The notes under the pieces are model-generated. The model was not told the DNA's origin. It saw only the letters and a list, made by a program, of their open reading frames with translations, and searched no databases. DNA of 64,000 nucleotides from Eonycteris spelaea (lineage: Eukaryota; Chordata; Mammalia; Chiroptera; Pteropodidae). The stretch is from NCBI GenBank assembly GCA_003508835.1, contig PUFA01000166.1, positions 2,156,001 to 2,220,000 on the forward strand. The letters run 5' to 3'. Position numbers and translations under genes: made by a program. How positions within the stretch are numbered: the stretch's first letter is position 1; every line of letters starts with the position of its first letter. Positions 24,300 to 35,800 of this stretch are shown here, piece after piece.

Positions 24300-25699
24300 G
24301 AAAGAAGTGTACCTATGGACACAAGTGCAAATATTATCATCCAGAAAGGGGCAGTCAGCCTCAGCGGTCAGTGGCTGATGAACTCCGTGCCATGTCTAGA
24401 AATACAGCTGCTAAAACTACAAATGAAGGAGGACTGGTGAAAAGCAACAGTGTTCCCTGCAGCACTAAGGCTGATAGCACTTCTGATGTCAAACGAGGTG
24501 CTCCAAAGAGGCAATCGGATCCAAGCATTAGGACTCAAGTCTACCAAGACCTAGAGGAAAAGCTTCCCACCAAAAACAAATTGGAAACCAGGTCTGTCCC
24601 TTCCTTGGTTAGTATACCGGCCACTTCTACTGCAAAACCCCAAAGCACTACATCTTTAAGCAATGGCCTTCCATCTGGAGTTCATTTCCCACCTCAGGAT
24701 CAAAGACCACAGGGACAATATCCTCCAATGATGATGGCAACCAAAAATCATGGAACGCCAATGCCTTATGATCAGTATCCAAAATGTGACTCGCCTGTTG
24801 ACATTGGGTATTATTCCATGTTGAATGCATATTCAAATCTGAGTATCTCAGGCCCACGAAGTCCTGAAAGGCGTTTCTCTTTAGACACAGATTATAGGAT
24901 AAGTTCTGTAGCTTCTGACTGCAGCAGTGAAGGGAGCATGAGCTGTGGGAGCAGCGACTCATATGTGGGGTACAATGACCGTTCCTATGTCAGTTCTCCT
25001 GATCCACAGCTAGACGAGAATTTAAAGTGTCAACACATGCACCCTCACAGCCGCCTTAATTCCCAACCCTTCCTGCAAAATTTCCACGACCCCTTAACCA
25101 GAGTACAGAGTTACAGTCATGAAGAACCAAAGTACCATCACAAGCCTCCTCTTCCACATCTGGCTATGCATCTGCAGCACCCAGCTGTGGGAGCCCGGTC
25201 CAGTTGCCCTGGCGATTACCCCTCTCCTCCGAGTTCAGCACACTCTAAGGCACCACACCTAGGGCGGTCCTTAGTGGCCACAAGAATAGACAGCATTTCT
25301 GACTCTCGGCTGTACGACAGTTCTCCTTCCAGACAAAGAAAGCCTTACTCCCGCCAGGAAGGGCTGGGAAGCTGGGACAGGCAGAGTTACGGGATCGATG
25401 CGTATGGCTATAGGCAGACTTATTCCTTGCCTGATAACTCCACACAGCCATGCTACGAGCAGTTCACCTTCCAGAGCCTTCCTGAGCAGCAGGAGCCGAC
25501 ATGGCGAATACCGTACTGTGGACTGCCGCAGCAGGATCCTCCGAGGTACCAAGACAACCGAGAAAAGATTTATATCAACTTGTGCAACATCTTCCCACCT
25601 GACCTTGTGAGAATTGTCATGAAAAGGAACCCTCACATGACAGATGCCCAGCAGCTAGCTGCAGCCATTTTAGTGGAGAAATCACAGCTGGGTTATTGA
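24300..25699 (+). CDS. ZC3H12C: ZC3H12C terminal coding exon: rest of CCCH finger, Ser/Pro-rich region, C-terminal domain
   Basis: 1400 nt from ccatag|GA to a TGA at 25697-25699, encoding 465 residues plus the split Gly. [16 protein letters not shown] completes a C-x5-C-x5-C-x3-H zinc finger, which binds RNA beside the nuclease domain. [16 protein letters not shown] follows, as in other Regnases. Next comes about 380 residues of Ser/Pro/Tyr-rich, probably disordered sequence. The last 45 or so residues (from [18 protein letters not shown] through [23 protein letters not shown]) form the conserved C-terminal helical domain. Together the four exons give about 626 residues of a protein usually near 883. 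Compared with my memory of the human protein there is one extra Gln (LPQQDPP). The length of similarity and the C-terminus identify paralogue C rather than A, B or D. Confidence 0.98.
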
Positions 25700-26421
25700 A
25701 AGATGATGCATCTTTGTGGTGTTTAGTAGTTTTTTGTTCAGCTCAAATGCTGAGGGAGGTTTGCTACAATAGCACATGTGATCTCCTTCTCAGCAAGGAG
25801 GTTATATAGTATCCATTTATGTGAAATACTGTATCATGGAATCTGTATGTATAGCCCCACATAGTGGAAGTATCACGGGATTGCTTTACATTCAAACTTT
25901 TTTTAACATTTCCTTTTTAAAGCTATATCCTTGGCTGGAAATTTTTCCAGTTTGATTTATTAAGTGTATCTGTGATCTTTGATATTAATCTTTGGTGCAT
26001 CAGGGGTTTATATGCAGCACTTTTTATCCTTATTTCATGTTTTATTAACTTGGTGTTTCTCTCTCAATTGCAAGCAATTAAAATACCTTAGAATGTTGAA
26101 CATTTGACTAGACCTAGCAAACTATTTTTTCAAGCCAAGCTTAATTGGAACCTTTTACAGCTTTTTAAGTTATTTTTATTTGGGGAAAGTGGGCTTCTTT
26201 GTGCTATAATCATTATTTATAGAAACAAAGATATACTAAAGCACTGACTTTATATTTTAAACAAAATGTCAGTTACCAGTTTATACTGAAATGGGTAACA
26301 CTATATATAAGAATGATTTACAATATGGCACTTTTCATTGTTTTATTTTTGTTTGGATTTTTTGTCTGTTAAGTAATTAGTTAATTTAATATGGTTGATT
26401 TAAAGGAAAGCAGATGCAATC

Positions 26422-26443
26422 AATGGAAAAAATTGTTTCCATT
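26422..26443 (+). promoter_or_regulatory. Perfect 8-bp stem-loop in the 3' UTR
   Basis: AATGGAAA (26422-26429), loop AAATTG, then TTTCCATT (26436-26443). Regnase mRNAs can be controlled through 3' UTR stem-loops by Regnases and Roquins. However, this hexaloop is not the classic pyrimidine-purine-pyrimidine triloop, so a role is speculative. Confidence 0.35.
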
Positions 26444-29400
26444 TTTTTATGAATAAGGCAAAAGCCGTAACTGTTAACAGTTTAGAGCTTTGTTATCCAG
26501 CTATGATGTGCTTCTAGATAGTAGAAATGGAATTGAATTCCTATTTCCATTGACCTGTATTTTTAATGTGTTTGTCTTTTTATTTGGGGGCACAACAATA
26601 CTGGATAAAATAACCTTTTCTCAGTACTTGCCTCTTTTTAATGAATCTAATTATTCTCAATGCAACTTTTATATTTAATATGCTCTTTAGCTTTCCTGCT
26701 ATTTATCAAGGCTGGCCTGAGGTGGTTTTATGTGTTGAGGATATGCAACATTTATTGATACTGCACTATGGAAATGGTGATGGAGGAGCTGTAAATGGTA
26801 ACTTAAAATTTTTGTAAGATACTGTATATTTTCCATTTTCCGGAGGTAGTTTTTTGGGGGCCTGTTATATTATTAAGGCCAGATTCTTGCCACAAATAGT
26901 GTAGTTTTAGATACAGACTAAAGTCTGTTTTAGTATTAGTAAGGGATATTTCTGGTTTTAAAGTCATGGGTTTTGCTAGATGCAAATTCATTTTCGTCAG
27001 TTAGAAGATAGATACTGCAATCAGTGGCAGACAGTTGTGTGATTGACACATTTCTCTATTGGTTCCAGGTTTTGAATTTTACATAGTATAACAGACTCGT
27101 TCCGATCTGTTTTTGTAGTCTGCCAAGATGCCCTGGTTATTCTGATTATTCCATGTGCTACAGTTTGAAGTAAAGCCTTGAAAAACCAGAAAGTACCTTT
27201 TACTGTTGATACAAATTGTATCTTTTTAACTATAAGAACTATTTTGATTTGTAGATCTAGTTAAAACACAAACGTGTAACTATTAGACTTTTGGGCAACA
27301 TTTTATCCCTTATTTAAATAACAAATTTTTAAAGTGAAATTGAGGTCTAGAATAGGGTAGAAAATTAATAATTTAGGAAAATAGAAGTGTCTGTTCTAGT
27401 TTTATATATTAAAATATATTAAATAAATTTATTGACATTTTCTTTCTCCTAAAACTTACCTAGTGTGAACTTAAAATAAAGGTAAAATGCTGCCTGAAAA
27501 TAATGTCCAAGCACCTTTGACTAGGATAACATTTTCACTACTTGTGCGACACTGTGTGTTGCATGAAGTAGGATTTGGGTAAACAGTAAATGCTTCTAAA
27601 AGGCATTGTGCATATTGACATATCCAATAATCTGAACCGTGTTCAGCAAACTTAATTCAGGAAAGTGGTGTTCTACACAATTATTGCTGTTTTTGAGGTG
27701 AGTGTGGCACTCATCTGTACCCAGAAATAATACGGATGATGCCTCATAAACCATTCCGAGTGGTGTCTGTCTGAGAGCAACCCCACTCACTTGTGAAATT
27801 GTTCTCCTTGATTTTGTTGGTCACTGTCTGTAGAACAAGCTTAAATGTAGAGGCTAAACCAGTGCCAAAAATAGGGTTACAAATAGGATTACAAATGTTA
27901 ACTTTTATTTTAGTCATAGTCTAAGCCTTTTTGTTTGTTTTAGTATGAAGTCATTTTTAAATTGTACATGTAGGTTTGCTTCCATTTTCTTAATTTTAGC
28001 ATTTTAATTTGAAGATTCTGCCAAACGACTAGATTTATTTAAATGAGATCTTAGGTGAAGATCACACCTTTAATCTTCTAATATTTTTAGCTATTTGTCA
28101 TTGCTTCGTGGATTTTAGACTATGAGAAATAGTTGTAGCTTGCCACCACCTGCCCTGAAGCAAATAGCTCTCAACTACCCACACTGAAATTCTTCAGTAT
28201 AATTGTGAGTCAAGATACAGCTGTGTTCAAGAAGATACTTTTTTTCGAAGCACCAATGTTGCTTTCAGAGCTTAAGAATCATATTTAGCAGATTCGTAAT
28301 TATCTAAAGCCGTAAGTAAAAGGACCCATCTTTAAATCCATAGCCAATTCCAGTCCTTCATTTTAGCCAAAATTTTCACCTTAATTATATCTTTTACCAG
28401 ACTTGGTAATAAATAACCAGAGAGATGTGTGTTAGTAAGTAGTAATGAAACTGCCAGGAGAAAGGATTCAGATTGGAATATTCTGCCCCTGAATAATTGA
28501 GGGTTGACTGTAATTTACACAGTAATTACCCAGTTCATTGTCTCTGTGTCTTAGTACAGAGGGAATAGTACCCAACTGGCCAAATACTGGCCTTTAGTAT
28601 TTCCTCCTTTCTTGCATGTGATACATAATTTTCAGTCTCCTTTTTATGATCTCTATATCCTGATAGTTTCTCATTGACCTAAACATTTGAGAGAAATGCA
28701 CACCAGTATAAACTATTTGATACTGGTAGAAACTCGAACTTTGTGTTTTTATGAAAATTCATTTATGAGAATATGTAATATAACTAAAAAGCATTTTTGT
28801 ATATATACATACATGCATACATATTTGTTACAAAGTATTAACAATGGGGAGGTGTTAGGTTTTTGATGGCTAACTTTTCCTTAATTGAACTATGTTTCCT
28901 TGAGTTGTAGACAATCAAGTCTGGAGTCTAAATGACCAATGATAAGATTTAGAACCACTTGAATGGAAAACAACTCTTCACTGGTTTTATTCCTGATATT
29001 TTTAAAGAATTATTTTGATAATTTTAATAGAATGTGTAATTTTAAAACATGCAAAAGACCTTAAAGTAGTGATTATACAGATAATTATTTAACATGTCTT
29101 TTATGGATGTATCTATATGTATATAGACAGTAATATATTTATGAAACAAATATACTTTGATTATGTTGTATCTATTAGTTTGCAATAGGTGGGAGGGTGG
29201 CTCTGGCTATGTATGTGTGTGTGTCTTGAAAAACTTTTTCCCAATTGGATGGCATTTACGCTAAGATATTTGTACAGTTTTCCAGCCATTGTGTTAAGAG
29301 TATGACTCGTCCATTTTATTATCATTCAGCTCCTGGAGAATTCCAGAGTGACCTGATATCAAACAGGTTATGGCCAGAGAGAATGCTTACGTTCCAAATA

Positions 29401-29566
29401 TAGCAAACATAGGAACTCAGCTAGGATATTGAGCTTCCTAGGCATACAACAAATAAAATGAAGTATAAAATACGTGAATGATACACATGCATTAGGATAA
29501 GAGCACAGAGTGTTAATAAAAGAGAAACATGCACTATTTTAGGTTGGTCTGGGAAATCCCCTAAGG

Positions 29567-29781
29567 CAAGGGTTGACAAACGTTTTCTGTAAAGTATCAG
29601 ATAGTAAATAATTCAGGCTTTGAGAATTATATGGTCTCTACTCACTTCTGCCCTTACAGCATGAGAACAGCCTCAGACAGGATGTAAATGAATGGGTGTG
29701 GCAGTATGCCAATAAAACTTTATTTATGGAAACTAGCAGCTGACCAGATTTGGCCTGTGTGCAGCAATTTGCTAATCCCTG
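29567..29781. mobile_element. hAT-Charlie-type MITE inside the 3' UTR
   Basis: Left end CAAGGGTTGACAAACG and right end GCTAATCCCTG are imperfect inverted repeats. The interior has 'ttctgtaaagtatcagatag', 'aattcaggctttgagaatta', and 'ccaataaaactttatttatgg', the core of a common mammalian hAT MITE. The same family occurs in the other orientation at 56920-57221. Confidence 0.8.
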
Positions 29782-31359
29782 TCCTCTCGGGAGAAAAACA
29801 GACATATTAAGCATTAAATCCTGATTTGTTAATATAAGAAATAATTATATTTCAGTTGACATTAAAACCTTTTATTGCCTTCAAAAGATTATCATATGAA
29901 AGCATCTTAATTCACTTATGTTTTTACCTGCTCACACCCATTATTTGAGAGATTTCTTACATTTAACTACCAAAAAGTCTGTAAAAATGTTTTAATAAGT
30001 ATTGAAATTTTTTTATGAACTTTGTATTTTTATTGATAAGTGGGAATTCCTTACCTACCTTTTGTTTCTTAAGGGCCTCATGGACCAAAAATTCTGTTGG
30101 GTTCTGAAAATTAGCATATAATTAGACAATATTTTAAAGACTGCTTTTATCAGTTACATTTTTCTGCTGATTTTTGACTTGTAAAAAAATGACAAATCTG
30201 CCCTTCTTTAAAAATGGTTTTAAAGAAGATAAGTATATTGTAATTTCACATACTATAGCTTTATTCCATAAGGTTAAAAATTGTGACTAGTGTAATTGTA
30301 GCTATAATGAGTGTCTTTGCTGTATCGATGACTCTATAGGAAACAATGTGTATCCCTGCTTTGCTGTCCAAATCTTTAGTATAGATTTTTTTTAAGCACC
30401 TTAGGACTGTCCTTGGTGAATGCTATTTTTAACAGATCATGTGTAGTTTTAAATTCATTGGAAGTACACACTGCTGAGCATGTTCATTCACAGTGCTTTA
30501 CAAATTGTTACATCGGTAATATCATTTTTATTAGTTTTGAACATTGCATCCACTTAAGTAGTTATCCTTTCTCTTAAAATCAGAATACAACTCTAGCTTT
30601 TAACAGTTCCTGGTTACTTTTTCCCTTTAATGCCATCTGTTGACCTGCTTTTTAACTTCTGTTAACAATAATACTGTTTGTGTTAGTGGCCTTTTTTTAA
30701 GGTCCTAAGTCTTTCAGATTTAAGAACAATTTAAAGTTTTGACCATTTAGCAGTAAAGAGAAATGTCTGAATATTTTCATTTAGTTTGGTAAGTTTATAA
30801 AGTTTCACTTTCTAAACCATGTACCAAATTTGCCAGTTTTCTGTCTGGATGATATTTCAGATAAATAACAAATGGTGTTTGTTCATTAATGCTTTTGACC
30901 CCTTTCTTAAAAGCAGTTTATGTCTCAAGGGAAAAAGACATTGAAGAGCAACGGTTTGCTTTTATAAAAAATGTTTTAGATTTCCTTAGATTTTTTGAAA
31001 TTATTAATTGCCTAGCTGACACAAAATACCCACAAACATACAAACTTCTGCAGACACAGACATAGCATTGCAAGTGAACCAGATTACTGATTTTATCTTT
31101 TCCTTTTAGGTTTTTTTCCTCACGCATTATGGTTGTATCTTGGTAGAATTTCCAATTTGATCTCTCAAACTTTTCTTGTAGGAAAATAAGGCAAAGAATA
31201 TGTTTAGAACAACCATCTGATAAACTGTTGTGATTCTGTTTATCCACTGTCTGTTATGTGTGTTTCTGTAATGGAAGTTTTACAACTCCAAAAAGCAGTA
31301 TTTTAGACCTACTGGAAATCGTATCAAAACAGCTATGTGATTCTACCACTGAAAAAAAA

Positions 31360-31402
31360 ATTAAAAAATTCATTTTTTTATGGTGGTTTGTTTTTGTTTC
31401 AT
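31360..31402 (+). terminator. ZC3H12C: Likely distal polyadenylation site of ZC3H12C
   Basis: ATTAAA at 31360-31365 is followed within 15-40 nt by a GT-rich element (TGGTGGTTTGTTTTTGTTT, from 31381). This is the usual arrangement of signal, cleavage site and downstream element. Cleavage would fall near 31375-31385. Confidence 0.55.
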
Positions 31403-32870
31403 GAAGAAATGGACCTCACGCAGTAGCACAGATGCTAAATAAGTAAAAGCATCCTTCTCTAGTCCCCACGGCTCACCTGCAGTCTATGGTTAATAACGTG
31501 TGAGTCCTCTGTAGGATAAGTGTGCATTTAGTATCAGTGTTAGAGCCACAGTTAACTCATATGAAACTGGAAATTAAATGATGAAGACAACTAGTCATAC
31601 CTTATTGTTATAATTTACTGTCAGTATTAGGTTAATACCTAAGCTGTTTCTGGCTTTGTCTGGAGGTTTCTATGTCCCCTGCAAACTGATGAGGTCTCAA
31701 TTGTATAGATCTTTCTAGTTTTCTGCCTCTGTCTTTGCATGAATCAAGCGTAGTATCTTACTAATACCTCCCCTAAGTAGATTCACTTCCCTTCTTTTCT
31801 GACCTTCTAGGAATTGAAAATACCCTTTCAGATATGGTCACAATTACAAAATGTTCTGATCTTCATGACTTAACATATTCATGCTCAGTGTCCGTACATA
31901 AACTATTTTATTTCAGGTAGCAGATTACTACCCCCCCCCTTCATTACTTTTCAGACTTTTGTTTTTCTTGTTTTTATTTTCTCCCTAAAATTGCTATTTG
32001 CCATTGTCAGTATTTTTCCCCCCCACTCAAGCTGTTTACCTGGGATCTTATGGATTTAGTAATTTATTTCAGCTCCATAGCAGATTTGATTATTGATGTT
32101 CAGCTGTAGTTGGCAGAGAACTCAGCATATCCCAAGTATTAGGTGGGAGAGGCTGAGCTGAGAATCTAGGAGGATAGTGTATTAAACTACAATGTCCACT
32201 AGAGCTAATAGTTTATCCCCTCGTCCACCCTCCCCCACCTAGTCCCTTTGTCTAATGAGAAAGAATTCATACACATTGATGAATAAAGTAATGTTTGGGA
32301 AGGGAAGAGGTATAAAAGGCAACTACAATAGTGAACTTATTCAAAACAAAATACCTATTGTTGGGCCTCTGTTGTTAAACCTATGAACTTACTAACATTT
32401 GTGCCTCAGCCTCAGATGCTGTTTTAGGGCTAATGATGTTCACTGGTATTTTTAAAGGCTTTTCAAAGGATTTTTTTCAATCTCAACATTTTAAAGGTTT
32501 TAAGATTTTTAAAGTAACCTAAAAAATGGATTTCTCTTTATGTGCAACCGTCAGCCTCTGAGGCTGAATCCCACTGCTAGAGGTGGGCAAGCTTACTAAT
32601 TGGAGGTACCAACTGCCTCATCTCCTAGGGGTGTTAAGACTGAATAAGTTAAATCCTTTGAACAGGCAGATCCTTAGTGTGTGTTCAATAAAAGACAGAC
32701 GTTACATAAATGTTAGGTATGTAGTCGTTTTCAGATGTTACTAGACTCCTCCTATCCTACAGGAATGTTATCGAAAAATTTCAGTTCTAACAATCAGTAT
32801 AAATGTAATATGTTCAATGGCGCGGTCAATTGCAGGAGTGACATTTTAACTTTTAAAGAGTTCTTGAACT
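31403..32870. other. Intergenic stretch downstream of ZC3H12C, no recognised feature
   Basis: AT-rich, with two C runs (31931-31938 and 32019-32026). No gene or identifiable repeat was seen. It could still be 3' UTR if a more distal polyA site is used. Confidence 0.5.
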
Positions 32871-35800
32871 GAGGGCTAATTAAACAACTTCTGAGAGAGA
32901 CCACACAAAAATGGGTAGGAGAGAGGGAGAGACATGGTATCGTGGGAACCCACCCCCAGTACACCAACCTGCAGTATGGAGGTATCACTGAAGAGTCCAC
33001 CAGCCCGTCCTGGGGCACAGTGAAAACTCAGTGGTTCAAAGGGCAACTAGACTATACAGGAAAGAGATCCATTTACTAACCCCAGGGCACCTGACAAACA
33101 GGAAGGAAACTGGGACCTCCAGTGTTGGAGAGAGCACCAGAGAGCATCTTGATCATGGGCGGGAGCACAATCCAGATGCTCTAACCACCAACCAAGGCCA
33201 CCCCAGAACCCGCAAGGCCCACCCAGTTCCAAGGCTTGGCCCCAGGACTCCGCAGCCCTTGTGCTCTCCAGCCACAGCTCTGGGCCCTAGTGCAGCTGAC
33301 CCCTTGGTCTTCCCTCAGCCTTCTCCAGTTCCAGCTTCCAGCTGGCCTGCCAAGGTGGCCCCAATACTGCTTACCCCTGGGACTCCCCAAAGCTCACACC
33401 CACTCTAGCCACAGCTGCCACCCTGGCAGGCTGTCCCTGGGAATTCCCACAGAACACTCCCCTTTAGCTATAGCACTGGACTTTGGCACAGCTTGCCTCC
33501 GAGATACCCCATGGCCTGAGCCCAGAGAAAAGCAGCTAGTTACAAACAAAGGATTCCCCCATGAGACTATAAACTGATTTTTCAGCAGAAACTTTGCAGG
33601 ACAGAAGGCAATGGCACGATATATTCAAACTGGTAAAAGGGAAAAACCTACCACCAAGAATACCCAGCAAAACTCAGTTCAGAATTCAAAATTGAAGGAG
33701 AAAGTTTCCCAGAGAAGCAAAAGCTAATGTTTATCACCACTAAACTGGCATTATAAGAAATGTTAAAGGGCCTTCTTTAAGTTAAAAAGAAAAGGCCTAA
33801 TCTAAAAATAACTGGGGGAAAGTCTCATTGACAAAGGCAAACATTTAGTAAATATAGTGGATCAACCAATTATAAAATTATCAAGGTTAAAAGACAAAAG
33901 TAATAAGAGTATGTGTAACTATAGTGATGAATTAAGGGATGCACATGTACACATACACACAAAAGATGTAAAAGAGGATGTCAAAAACAAATGGAGGGTG
34001 AGTGAAAAATAGTGCTTTTAAAAGTGTTAGAATTTAAGCAACCATCAACTTTAAAAAGACCACTATAAGCCACTTGTTATGTATGAATCTCATGGTAACT
34101 ACAAACCAAAGACCTATAATAGATGCACAAAAAATAAAGGTAACTTAAACAAATCACTAGAGTCCTCAATGTACAAGAAAAAAAGAGCGAGAAAAGGAAC
34201 AGAACTACAAAAACAACCAGAAAACAATAAAATGGCAGTAAGTGCATAACTGTCCATAATTTAAGTGTAAATGGATGAAATGCTGCAATCAAAGGATATA
34301 GAGTGGCTGAATGTATTTAAAAAAAAAAAATCTGTGCTCTGCTGCCTACAGGAGACTCACTTTAGATCGAAAGACACAGAACAAAGGTGAAAAGATGGAA
34401 GAAGATACTTTATGCAAATGGAAATGAAATATTGGGTAGCAATACTTACGTCAGAGAAAATGAATTTTAAAACACTTGTTAAAGACTATAACAAGAAACA
34501 AAGAGGACATTACATAATTATAAGGGGATTAATCCGATAAGAAGATATAACACCTGAAACATTTATGCACCCAACGTAGGGACACCTAAATGCATAAAGC
34601 AAATATTAACAGACATAAAAGGAGAGAGAGACAGTAACATAATGTTACTAAGGAACTTTAACACTCCACTTACATCAATGGAAAAATCATCCAGATAATT
34701 TCAACAAGGAAATAGTGGCATTGACACATTAGGTCAGATGGACTTAATATGATATTTACAGAATATCTGACCCCAAAACAGCAGAATATACATTCTTTTC
34801 AAGCACACATGTAACATTTTTCAGTATAAACCACATGGTAAGCTCAAAATAAATTTAAGAAAACTGAAATAATATCAAGCATCTTCTCTGATCACAATGG
34901 TATAAAACTAGGTATCAATTACAAGAAGAAAACTGGTAAAAACAAACACATGGAAGCTTAACAACATGCTACTAAGCAATCAATGAGTTATCAAAGAAAT
35001 CAAGGAGGAAATCAAAAAATATCAAGACAAATGAAAATGGAAATAATTGTCCAAAATCACTGAGGGAAATCCATAGCCATGCAGCCCTACCTCAAGAAAC
35101 AAGAAAAACTCGAACAATTAATTTTACACCTAGGAAAAGAAGAACAAAACCCAAAGCAAGTAGAAGGAAGAAAATCATAAAGATGAGAGCATAAACAAAT
35201 GAAACAGAGACTAAAAAACCAGTGAAAGAGGTCAACAAAAACTAAGAGCAGTTCTTTGAAAAGAAAAAAAAAATGATCATCAAGAAAACGAGGGCCCAAA
35301 TAAAATCAGAAATGAAAGAGAAGTGACATCCGACACCACAGAGATACAGAGGATTGTAAGAGAATATTGTGAATAATTATATGCCGACAAAGTGGACAAC
35401 CTAGAAAAAACATGGGTAAATTCCTAGAAACATATACTCTTCCAAGAATCTGAAAGGAACAGAAAATCTGAACAGAACTAGAAACAAAATTGAATAAGTA
35501 ATCAAACAACTTCCAATAAATAAAAGTCAAAGACCAGATGGCTTCACAAGTAAATTCTAACAAACATTCAAAGAAGAGTTAATAGCTATCCTTCTCAAAC
35601 TATTCTAAAAAATTAAGAGAAAGGAAAGTTTCCAAACTCATTTCACAAAATCATCATTACTCTGGTACCAAAATCAGAGAAAGACACTACAAATAAAAAG
35701 AAAGTTGCAAGCCAATATCCTTAATAGACATAGGTATAAAAATCCTCAACAAAATATTAGCAAACAGGATTCGGCAATACTTTAAAAAGATCATACACCA

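Larger units (their letters stand above)
25700..31385 (+). other. ZC3H12C: ZC3H12C 3' UTR (extent inferred)
   Basis: The gene is known for a long 3' UTR, and about 5.7 kb fits. The region is AT-rich with many ATTTA pentamers, which suggests control by AU-rich-element binding proteins. Internal AATAAA hexamers at 27422-27427, 27475-27480 and 28408-28413 could give shorter mRNAs. Another AATAAA near 29711 lies inside a hAT MITE. The best distal end is ATTAAA at 31360-31365. No coding frame of known type lies here. Confidence 0.7.

Noticed and set aside
24648..24962. 104-codon minus-strand frame opposite the last ZC3H12C exon
   Set aside because: A shadow of the strongly conserved coding exon on the plus strand.
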